From Rhodoferax sp. (GTDB lineage Bacteria; Pseudomonadota; Gammaproteobacteria; Burkholderiales; Burkholderiaceae_C), in NCBI GenBank assembly GCA_029866205.1, contig JARWZT010000013.1:1-64000 (forward strand): a DNA stretch of 64,000 bases, read 5' to 3'. Position numbers and translations under genes: made by a program. The notes under the pieces are model-generated. The model had not been told where the DNA came from. It saw nothing but the letters and a program-made list of their open reading frames with translations, and ran no database searches. Below are positions 40,001 to 46,822 of this stretch, one piece after another. Numbering within the stretch: the first letter of the stretch is position 1; every line of letters starts with the position of its first letter.

Positions 40001-40506
40001 GGAGTTTGTACGCCCGGCTCCATGCGGATCAGGTAGCTAATGTCGTGGTGAAGACGCTGGTTGGTCTGCACCAGAAAGTCGATGCTGCGTTGCGCCTTGC
40101 GATCGAAATCAGCAAGGTACTTTTCAAACTGGGGCTCCAAGGGCAACTTGACCAGATACGCCTGCAATTCATCCTTCAGGGAATCGCTGTAATTGAAGGG
40201 CACCACTTTGGCCGAGGGTTCCACAAAAAAGTCAAACGGGTTGAACACCGCCATCTCGGCGACCAAATCCACCGTCACCTTGAACTTTGTGGTCTTCTTT
40301 GGAAAGACCAGACGCGCCTGGTAATTGGCAAACGGGTCTTGCTGCCAATTGATGAAGTGCTCCTCTGGCTCAATGCGCAGGCTGTAAGACAGGATGCGGC
40401 TGCGGCAATGCGGTGCCGGGCGCAGTCGGACAACCTGGGGCCCGAGTTGCACCGGGCGGTCGTACGAGTAGTGGGTAACGTGATGCAGTGCGACGTGGAT
40501 GGACAT
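37081..40506 (-). CDS. Transglutaminase-DUF2126 fusion protein
   Basis: A 1141-residue protein. The N-terminal third is a transglutaminase domain (SIHVALHHVTHYSYDRPVQLGPQVVRLRPAPHCRSRI in outline) with catalytic Cys in GSGSCRDSAWLL, His in DLHAWCEVYLP and Asp in WIGLDPTSGL. The rest is the large DUF2126 region (RLTMGGEPTFVAVNDRD, YWRADGQPCW, NIHPAHHWGEVVAHTEFLY in outline, TGGGNHVVMGG), which has glutamine-synthetase/amide-ligase-like features in published comparative analysis. ATG at 40506 chosen because homology starts there; a TTG six codons upstream is also possible. First gene of a three-gene string with the ATP-grasp/alpha-E and second transglutaminase genes. Substrate unknown. Confidence 0.92.
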   Translation of the reverse strand: MSIHVALHHVTHYSYDRPVQLGPQVVRLRPAPHCRSRILSYSLRIEPEEHFINWQQDPFANYQARLVFPKKTTKFKVTVDLVAEMAVFNPFDFFVEPSAKVVPFNYSDSLKDELQAYLVKLPLEPQFEKYLADFDRKAQRSIDFLVQTNQRLHHDISYLIRMEPGVQTPEETLTLGSGSCRDSAWLLVQLFRHMGLAARFVSGYLIQLTPDVKSLDGPSGTDVDFTDLHAWCEVYLPGAGWIGLDPTSGLLAGEGHIPLACTPQPSAAAPIEGLMDEAEVTFHHEMKVTRVHESPRVTRPYSDEQWAAVLALGEQVDEKLLAGDVRLTMGGEPTFVAVNDRDAPEWNTDALGPTKRGLATELVHKLRMEYGQGGFLHFGQGKWYPGEQLPRWALSIYWRADGQPCWQDPALFAYEREPSHYTAADARRFIDTLATHLAVPQEHILAGHEDALYYLWRERRLPVNVDPFDARLDDELERARLRRVFSQGLDAEVGYILPLQPFEADPKLGVASSTDPQWQSGRWFVRDERLYLMPGDSPMGWRLPLDSLPWVAPTERPQLIEQDPFAPRSALKPPVVAPAMQVRGLAAAASTKAAMPEKFKSDPSVVRTAVCVEVRDPRRANGPQAEAKGSANGVLYVFMPPLPKLDDYLDLVAAVEATARQLGVKIVMEGYPPPRDPRLKLLQVTPDPGVIEVNIHPAHHWGEVVAHTEFLYQAAFETRLSAEKFMTDGRHTGTGGGNHVVMGGATPADSPFLRRPTLLASLLLYWHNHPSLSYLFSGMFIGPTSQAPRVDEARNDQIYELEIALREIHRLSEQAKAVLGHSQAAETYMQPWLLDRTLRNILVDVTGNTHRSEFCIDKMYSPDSSTGRLGLLELRAFEMPPHARMSLVQQLLLRALVARFWDQPYLAPVARWGTELHDRFLLPHCVQEDFDDVITELQEAGFAFDTAWFAPHFEFRFPLVGQIQSKGVQVTLRQALEPWHVMGEEGSAGGTARYVDSSLERLEVKVNGLNSSRYAVTVNGNPLPLQPTGVVGEFVASVRYKAWNPPSSLHPSIGVHAPLTFDVVDTWMQRSMGGCQYFVSHPGGLAYDTLPVNAYEAESRRLARFARMGHTPGPMPMPPPNAHLVPSAEFPFTLDLRRCAP

Positions 40507-40795
40507 GGGCGGCTTGGGTGGCAATCGTTGGAAGAGTCAGTCTGTACTGGTGGGGCAGCATACGTGGAAACCGGGCAGCTCCTTCAGGCACCGGATCCTG
40601 ATAGATCGCAAGCAAGAGACAGGCCACCAAAACCGCATTACCCGCCCCAAAACCGTGCATTTGGGTCGCTGCGGGCCTGCCCATCGGCCATAACCCCGCC
40701 CAGTGCAAGCCAAAACAATCACTGACAAAATTACGCAGACCGCGCCGTGGCCATCACCTGAGGCCCAAGAGGTACCGTCAACAAAGGAGTCGGAT

Positions 40796-41233
40796 GTGCG
40801 AATTGTGGCAACGTTGTGCCTGTCGGCATTGGGATTTTCCGCGCAGGCCGCGAACTGGACGCTGCTGACCACCAGCACCGACTTGAAAAAAGTCACCTAC
40901 TGGTACGTGGACACCTCCAGCGTGGTGGCGGACGACAAATTTGTCAAAGCCCAACTGCGAACCGCTTGGTCGCAAATGCAGTTCGGGCCCGACAACACCG
41001 GCTACCTGTCAACCACTTACATCAGCTATGTCGACTGCAGTCGCCGGCTGCTGGCCTACACCGCCAACACCTATTTCAGCGATTTCGACTCCACCAGTGC
41101 GCCGGTCCACCAAGAAGCTGAGCTCCCCTTGACCGAACTCAATTTCTCGCCTGCCCGGGCAGGAACACCGGGTGAAATGCGGATCAACTACCTTTGCAAA
41201 TCGTCCGAAGGATCGTCCAACAAATCGATTTAG
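40796..41233 (+). CDS. Small exported protein, surface-adhesin E-like
   Basis: A 145-residue secreted protein: signal peptide about 1-18 (MRIVATLCLSALGFSAQA), then a single domain beginning NWTLLTTSTDLKKVTYWYVDTSS. The pattern of a stress-like start, YYVDTSSV, a central Tyr/Cys pair (YVDCSRRLLAY) and a C-terminal INYLCKS fits the Adhesin_E type family of small Gram-negative surface proteins. The start is a GTG with AAAGGAG 5-10 bases upstream; longer in-frame starts add sequence that would mask the signal peptide. It is divergent from the DUF2126 gene. The 289 bp between them hold no other gene that I can support. Family assignment is tentative. Confidence 0.7.
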   Translation: MRIVATLCLSALGFSAQAANWTLLTTSTDLKKVTYWYVDTSSVVADDKFVKAQLRTAWSQMQFGPDNTGYLSTTYISYVDCSRRLLAYTANTYFSDFDSTSAPVHQEAELPLTELNFSPARAGTPGEMRINYLCKSSEGSSNKSI

Positions 41234-41269
41234 GTCCCGCCGGGCCAAGGACTCCCCTGGCCAGTGGGC

Positions 41270-43279
41270 TCAGGGGCGCCCCATGGCCTCGGCCAAGACG
41301 ACGGCCTCCATCAGGCCCCGGTCGTCCACCGCGTTGGGAAAATAGGTTTTGCTCACCTGAATCTGCACCTGCGGGTCTGCCGCACCCATGGCACGCACGG
41401 CGTCCAGGGCACTTTGCCGAGCCAGGGTGCTTGCCGCATCCAAGGCCAGTGCCGCATCGGTAAATTGTTGGGTGCCCACGGTGGAGTGCAGGCGAAACAC
41501 GCCGCTGCCGTCGCCGTGGACCTCAACCCGCACCGAATGGGCCACTACGCCGGTGGCCGCGCCCACGGCATTGGCCACGTCACAAAAATCGGGGAACACC
41601 ATCTCGCAACCCAAGCGCGAGCCCACTTCGCCGTAATACACCTTGACCGGACCGCCGACCGCCACCACCGGGACGCCGGGGCGCAAGCCCACCTGGACCA
41701 GACCTACGCTGCCGGCACCATTGCAGACCGCCTGGACCAGCTTATCGTCGGGCAGCGTGAAGCCACAGGCAGTGTCCAAAATGGCTTTGGCCGTCAGGCG
41801 CACGGTTTCGCCCCAGACCATCTGCGCATAGGCTTGGGTGCGCTCGGGGGTGGGTAACTTCATTTCACGCAAGCGACAGCCCAACTGCGCCGCCAGCACA
41901 GCTGCGGGCTTGGACCAATTGGCCTGCAGATCGAGCACATGGGCCGCGTCCGATGGCGTAAACCCCGCAACCTGCACCAATCCCTTTTTCTGCAGCGCCG
42001 CAATGGCACGTTGGGCGTGCAATGAGGTGGCCAACTTGCGCAAAGGCTGGGGAGCCTCGGTCACCAAGCGCAGGACCTCTGCCTCACGCGCAGGCAACTC
42101 AGCGGTCAACATACCCGCCCGCGCCCCAAAGGGCAGCAATACAAAGCGGCCGTGCAAAGCACCGCCACCGTCCACGTCAGCCATGTCGGCCTGCAACATG
42201 GCCAGCACCTGCGGATAGCGCGCACCCAGCAGGGAGACGGGCACGATGCGCTGGGGATTGATGGTGAGTTTGCCGGCTGCGCCCAGCGCCACCTCGCTGT
42301 CACCCCCCAAGCCAATGGTGCGCACGTCAATGGCACGTACCATAGTGCGCCAGCCTCCGACCTCGGCGCCCTCCTCGTTCACACGCGGCCGGCCGTCGAT
42401 CAGCACACCCAAATCGGTGGTTGTGCCGCCCATGTCGGACATGATGAAACTCTGCAGGCCCGAGAGCCACTGGGCTCCCACCAGGCTGGCTGCCGGGCCT
42501 GACAGCACGGTCTCAATCGGCCGGGTGGCGACACTTTGCGCCAGCGCCAGACTGCCATCGCCCTTGACAATCATGAGCGGGCAGACGATGCCCAAGTGAG
42601 TCATGGCGCGGCCCACCGCGTCAATCAGGCCTGAAACCCGGGCGATCAGGCGTGCGTTAAGTGTGGCGGTGAGCGCGCGCCGGGGCGCGTCCAGCGACGA
42701 CGACAACTCGGTCGACAAAGTCACCGGTTTGCCCGTGGCGGCCACGATCAGCTCGCGCGCCTCCAGCTCATGCGCCGAATTGCGCACCGCAAACGCCGAC
42801 GCCACCGCAAAAGCATCCACCTTGGGCGCCATCGTCGCCAGCGCGGCCTGCAAGGCGTCCCCATCGAGCGGTAACCGAGCGTCGCCGTTGTGGTCGTGGC
42901 CACCGTCTATGACCGCAATCGGAATGCCTGGAAAAGCCTTGGCAATGCCGGTGCGTTCGACCATGGCCGCATCAAACCCGATCAACACCACGCCCACTGC
43001 GCTGCCATGGCCTTCGACGACGGCATTGGTCGCCAGTGTGGTCGACACCGACACCAGTGCGATGTCTTTGGCGGCCAAACCCTGGGGCAGTTTGGCGATG
43101 GCGTCGGTAATGGCGCCAGTCACCCCAATGGCCAAATCACCCTTGGTGGTAATCGACTTGGCGGATGCCACGACCTTGTGGCCCTGGGCTTCGATGATCG
43201 CAGCGTCGGTATAGGTGCCGCCGGTGTCTACGCCGATGAGGTAAGACGGGGCAACGGACTTGAGAGTAGGAGCGTTCAT
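41270..43279 (-). CDS. Hydantoinase/oxoprolinase family protein (HyuA type)
   Basis: A 669-residue ASKHA-fold protein of the HyuA family, related to ATP-dependent N-methylhydantoinase A and 5-oxoprolinase. N-terminal YLIGVDTGGTYTDAAII (phosphate-binding loop), VSVSTTLATNAVVEG, LSTELSSSLDAPRRALTATLNARL in outline, and the second loop FIMSDMGGTTTDLGVLIDG are visible. The C-terminal part is less conserved than in classic HyuA. The usual HyuB partner is absent on both sides, so the reaction cannot be inferred. A perfect hairpin lies directly before the ATG, which has no Shine-Dalgarno sequence. Confidence 0.85.
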   Translation of the reverse strand: MNAPTLKSVAPSYLIGVDTGGTYTDAAIIEAQGHKVVASAKSITTKGDLAIGVTGAITDAIAKLPQGLAAKDIALVSVSTTLATNAVVEGHGSAVGVVLIGFDAAMVERTGIAKAFPGIPIAVIDGGHDHNGDARLPLDGDALQAALATMAPKVDAFAVASAFAVRNSAHELEARELIVAATGKPVTLSTELSSSLDAPRRALTATLNARLIARVSGLIDAVGRAMTHLGIVCPLMIVKGDGSLALAQSVATRPIETVLSGPAASLVGAQWLSGLQSFIMSDMGGTTTDLGVLIDGRPRVNEEGAEVGGWRTMVRAIDVRTIGLGGDSEVALGAAGKLTINPQRIVPVSLLGARYPQVLAMLQADMADVDGGGALHGRFVLLPFGARAGMLTAELPAREAEVLRLVTEAPQPLRKLATSLHAQRAIAALQKKGLVQVAGFTPSDAAHVLDLQANWSKPAAVLAAQLGCRLREMKLPTPERTQAYAQMVWGETVRLTAKAILDTACGFTLPDDKLVQAVCNGAGSVGLVQVGLRPGVPVVAVGGPVKVYYGEVGSRLGCEMVFPDFCDVANAVGAATGVVAHSVRVEVHGDGSGVFRLHSTVGTQQFTDAALALDAASTLARQSALDAVRAMGAADPQVQIQVSKTYFPNAVDDRGLMEAVVLAEAMGRP

Positions 43280-43285
43280 AAAGAA

Positions 43286-43304
43286 ACAGCGGCCGCGCCG
43301 CTGT
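43286..43304 (-). terminator. Hairpin with T-rich tail directly upstream of the hydantoinase start
   Basis: On the minus strand ACAGCGGC-GCG-GCCGCTGT forms a perfect 8-bp stem with a 3-base loop, followed by TTCTTT and then the hydantoinase ATG (43279). It could be the terminator of the upstream Fn3-YHYH operon (stop at 43350) or a leader structure controlling the hydantoinase gene, whose start codon has no Shine-Dalgarno sequence because the hairpin occupies its place. Confidence 0.6.
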
Positions 43305-43349
43305 AGCAATATTCAAAGGTGGGGAGTGTGCCATCACCGGCAGCCCGGC

Positions 43350-43949
43350 CTAGGGCAGCTCCACAATGGCCATAGGAATTTGCTCGGTCAGCCAGAACTT
43401 GTCGTTTGGCAGGCTCACCACGATGGGGTAGAGCGACGGGGGCAGCTGCAATTGCACCCGGTTGATCGGCGTTTTGGCTTGCACCTGGGCCAGCACCTGC
43501 ACCGGGTCCAGGTGCGACGCGGCACTGGGCGGCATGTTGAGCAGCATCTGACTGATCTTGAAGGAATCGCGCAGCGCCTGTTTGTCGGGGAACTGCCATT
43601 GCTTCAAATTCGCTTTGACGCCGGATGGCAAGGTGAAATAGGCCTTGGCGCTCAAAGCGGCGCTGGCCTTGGCCAGCTCACGGTCCAGTGCAGGGTCAGG
43701 CATATCCGCATAGCTCTGCAGAAACACCGGGTAAGTCAGCTGAGGCGCCAGCAGTTGGTGCAGGACTTGGGGAAGGTTCAGGGCAAACGCAAATTGAACG
43801 CTGGTGGCGGATTCGCGCTTGAGCTCTAAGGAGTTGTAGTGCGCCACTTGCGGGGCTTGGGCCAGCGCACCGCTTGAATACAGGAGGAAAACGGCGACCC
43901 CAAGGAGAGCCGCCGCGTTTTTCAGCAGGTTCAATTTACCGATGGTCAA
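43350..43949 (-). CDS. Exported protein of unknown function, partner of the Fn3-YHYH protein
   Basis: I do not recognise this 199-residue protein. It has a signal peptide or anchor (LLKNAAALLGVAVFLLYSSGALA, about 9-31) with probable cleavage after ALA. The mature part is mixed alpha/beta with no cysteine and no obvious catalytic motif; it contains YFTLPSGVKANLKQWQFPDKQ (in outline) and ends FWLTEQIPMAIVELP. The ATG overlaps the stop of the large Fn3-YHYH gene by 4 bp, so the two are almost certainly co-translated and the product probably acts with it in the periplasm or at the surface. Confidence 0.75.
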   Translation of the reverse strand: MTIGKLNLLKNAAALLGVAVFLLYSSGALAQAPQVAHYNSLELKRESATSVQFAFALNLPQVLHQLLAPQLTYPVFLQSYADMPDPALDRELAKASAALSAKAYFTLPSGVKANLKQWQFPDKQALRDSFKISQMLLNMPPSAASHLDPVQVLAQVQAKTPINRVQLQLPPSLYPIVVSLPNDKFWLTEQIPMAIVELP

Positions 43950-46720
43950 TCCGCAACCGTGCCACTAACGGTACCGCCCAGGTACTTGTTGGTGGCAAAA
44001 CTGCTATTGGTTCGAAAGAAGGGAATGCTACTGGTGGCTCCGATGTAGGCGCCCTTCATCAAGGGATACATGTCCTTGGTCGTGGTAGCGCCAGATTGAT
44101 CCACGGACGAGTAACTGGACACCGTGTGGGCATGGTAATGGTAGCCAATGGAGTCGTGGTTGTGGGCGCCAAAGTCATCCAAAGTTCCATAGCCCAGCAT
44201 GGCGGTGTCGGCGCTGCGGTAACGGGCAAATAGCGCGATGCCGTCGTAGCCGAAGCCCAGCAAAGGCGGATGGGTTTTGCCCACGTAATCCGCATCGTTG
44301 TAGAGACCCAGGCCTTGGCCGGACTGGTAGCCGTCAGCATGGCAGTGGGGGCCGCCGCCGCCCTGGCCGACGTGGCAACCACTGGCTGACAATTCTCCAG
44401 AGAGGTGGGACGGGACGACCGAATTGTTAAAGGCAGGGAACATGACCGCACCGTTTACCAAAATGCCGTTGTCCGCCGAGTCGGCCCAGGTGTAAACATT
44501 TTTTCCGACATAGGAAGTAGTCGCCTTGCTAAACATGTCGTACCACAGGTTTTTTGTACCGGAGCTGGGATAGACGTTGGTGGTTACGTCCGTCACTTGC
44601 CCATAGTCTTTCATCGGTATGGTGAAAATGTAGTTTTCAAGGTTGGAGTAACGCGTGACCGTGGCGTCCTTGTAGTCTGAGCCGGCACTGCCCGGTGGGT
44701 GGGGCACATCCTTCAATCCGTTGGGCGAGGCCTGGTTTCCGTAGCTCACTACCACCATCATCGGATGGTAAACATTCGAGCTGTCCTTTTCGTTGGTGAA
44801 GTAGACATAAGGCACCAGGTTTTGCCCAGGTGTACCGTCGGCAATCGAGTCACTCACCAGTTTGGTCGCCAACGCCGCGTCACGGTAGGCGGTATACACA
44901 TCGGTGGAGTACCGCAGTTTTCCGCCGCTGGCCTCCACCGTGGACTTGATGGTTGCCAGCATGGTGGTCGCTGCCGCTTTGGTGGCCTCATTGGTTCCCA
45001 CAGCGGCAACCTGACTTTGGTAAGTGGAATTCACCTGCTTGTAAATACTGCCCGAGGTGCCTTCAATGGCCGTCGTGGTCACCTTGGAGAGAAAGGGCGC
45101 TGCGCCATTGTCGACAAAGCCAACACTACTCGGATTCATGAACGTTGGGACACCCAGTGATAAAGGCGTGACATATAGATACACGGACGTAGCGGTTGAA
45201 CTCAACGCGTAAGTGCCGCTGGCGTAAGCGAGGGATCTCCCAGAAGCCGTAAATGTCCCCTTCGTATAGCTACCGGTATAGGGGGTTGATCCATTTGTTG
45301 TATCGCCCGCTTTGATAGCGTAGGTGTAACGGTTCTTCGCTGTCAGAGTCACTGCGGTCCCAACGAAGGCGACCTCAAAAGTCACAAATCCGTTGTCGGT
45401 GACCGAAGTCTTGCCAAAATTATTCTTGAACCTCAGCGCCGTCGAACTTGCAGACTCGACGTCCAAGGAGTTGTTGGGATGCAAATAGGAGTCAATCCGG
45501 TAATAGCCATCTGTGGCTTTGACCAACTGCATCGTTTTGGTCAGGTAATCGTTGTAGGTCGAGGTGGACACCAGCGTACCCGCAGTGACCGAGTACCCCG
45601 CCGTGCTGTAGGTCGAGCCGATGGCGGCGTAATTCGACGTGGTGCTGGCAGTGGCAGCATTAGAGATCATGTAATACCCGCGGTTGCTGAACGTGCTGGA
45701 CGCCGTCAGCGTGGTGGACGGGATATAACTTTTTGCCACCACATCGGCAAAGTTCGAGGGCGTGGAATAGGTGATCGTTGTGCCGGCAACAGGCGTCACA
45801 GACACCGCGCCAGAAGCGGCGCTGCTGCCAACGCTGTTGTTCGCCTTAACCGTGCAGCTGTAGGCCGTGCTATTTGTCAAGTTCGAGACCGTAACCGGGC
45901 TGCTGCTTGCCGTTCCTGTCTTGGTGGTGCTACCAGTAACGCATGAAGCGGTGTATCCAGTGATGCTTGCGCCTCCGTTTGAGCTGGGTGCGGTAAACGC
46001 AATGCTGGCGCTGGCGTTACCCGCGGTGGCTGCGCCTATGGTGGGAGCGCCCGGTACCGTGGTCGTTGTCAAGGCTGCTGGAGTTACCGACACCGCGCCA
46101 GAAGCCGCGCTGTCGCCAACGCTATTGGTGGCCTTGACCGTACAGCTGTAGACCTTACCGTTGGTCAGGCTCGGTACTGTGATCGGGCTTGAAGTGGCCG
46201 TTCCTGTCTTGGTGCTCTTACCAGCAACGCAAGAGACGGTGTATCCGATGATGGCGGCACCTCCGTTGGAGCTGGGCACAGTGAATGCGATGCTGGCACT
46301 GGCATTACCCGCGGTGGCCGTCCCTATGGTTGGGGCGTTGGGTACTGTTATGGATATCGGCGTGACGGACACCGCGCCCGAGGCCGCGCCAGTTCCCTTG
46401 GAATTGGTCGCCTTGACTGTGCAGCTATAGACTTTGCCGTTGGTCAGGCTAGAGACGGTGACCGGGCTTGAAGTGGCCTCTCCTGTCTTGGTGGTTTTGC
46501 CTGCAACGCAGTAGACGGTGTAGCCAGTGATGGCGGCGCCTCCGTTGGAGCTGGGTGCGCTAAAAGCGATGCTGGCGCTGGCGTTACCTGCAGTAGCTGT
46601 GCCTATAGTGGGGGCGCCCGGAGCTTTAACCGCGCCAAAGGCCAGCGCAGCCATCCCTGACAATACCCAGAAGCCGAACACCGACAGGACCTGCTTTGCA
46701 CCGGAAACTTGCATATTCAT
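43946..46720 (-). CDS. Large exported protein with three Fn3 repeats and a C-terminal YHYH domain
   Basis: A 924-residue secreted protein. Residues 1-~33 are a signal peptide. Residues 34-126, 127-222 and 223-312 are three nearly identical fibronectin type III repeats, each with a likely disulfide pair (one Cys in the C/C' strand, one in YSCTVKA). A Thr/Ser-rich middle region of unknown fold follows (~313-600). The C-terminal part has a YHYH domain: CHVGQGGGGPHCHADGY (782-798), FGAHNHDSIGYHYHAH with the motif at 860-863, and LGFGYDGIALFARY. The many His and Cys suggest metal binding, but the YHYH family has no proven activity. Start ATG at 46720; an ATG two codons later is equally possible. 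It is divergent from a histidine kinase. Confidence 0.85.
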   Translation of the reverse strand: MNMQVSGAKQVLSVFGFWVLSGMAALAFGAVKAPGAPTIGTATAGNASASIAFSAPSSNGGAAITGYTVYCVAGKTTKTGEATSSPVTVSSLTNGKVYSCTVKATNSKGTGAASGAVSVTPISITVPNAPTIGTATAGNASASIAFTVPSSNGGAAIIGYTVSCVAGKSTKTGTATSSPITVPSLTNGKVYSCTVKATNSVGDSAASGAVSVTPAALTTTTVPGAPTIGAATAGNASASIAFTAPSSNGGASITGYTASCVTGSTTKTGTASSSPVTVSNLTNSTAYSCTVKANNSVGSSAASGAVSVTPVAGTTITYSTPSNFADVVAKSYIPSTTLTASSTFSNRGYYMISNAATASTTSNYAAIGSTYSTAGYSVTAGTLVSTSTYNDYLTKTMQLVKATDGYYRIDSYLHPNNSLDVESASSTALRFKNNFGKTSVTDNGFVTFEVAFVGTAVTLTAKNRYTYAIKAGDTTNGSTPYTGSYTKGTFTASGRSLAYASGTYALSSTATSVYLYVTPLSLGVPTFMNPSSVGFVDNGAAPFLSKVTTTAIEGTSGSIYKQVNSTYQSQVAAVGTNEATKAAATTMLATIKSTVEASGGKLRYSTDVYTAYRDAALATKLVSDSIADGTPGQNLVPYVYFTNEKDSSNVYHPMMVVVSYGNQASPNGLKDVPHPPGSAGSDYKDATVTRYSNLENYIFTIPMKDYGQVTDVTTNVYPSSGTKNLWYDMFSKATTSYVGKNVYTWADSADNGILVNGAVMFPAFNNSVVPSHLSGELSASGCHVGQGGGGPHCHADGYQSGQGLGLYNDADYVGKTHPPLLGFGYDGIALFARYRSADTAMLGYGTLDDFGAHNHDSIGYHYHAHTVSSYSSVDQSGATTTKDMYPLMKGAYIGATSSIPFFRTNSSFATNKYLGGTVSGTVAD
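45785..46621 (-). repeat. Three tandem ~280-bp repeats encoding Fn3 domains
   Basis: Units of about 279, 288 and 270 bp (46621-46343, 46342-46055, 46054-45785) code for Fn3 domains that each start P-x-A-P-T-I-G-x-A-T-A-G-N-A-S-A-S-I-A-F. The nucleotide sequence is also strongly conserved between units, suggesting recent duplication or ongoing gene conversion. Confidence 0.85.
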
Positions 46721-46822
46721 AGCTTTCTTTGAATTTTCGCAGCGTAAAAATGAAAGAATGTCTGCGACTCCTTCTTTTATTTTAAATTTAACGAAAAACA
46801 AATATTTCATAGTTACTCAGTG

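Noticed and set aside
45785-46621. Possible CRISPR-like or mobile repeat array
   Set aside because: The repeats are about 280 bp, in frame and encode Fn3 domains; there are no short repeats with unique spacers.
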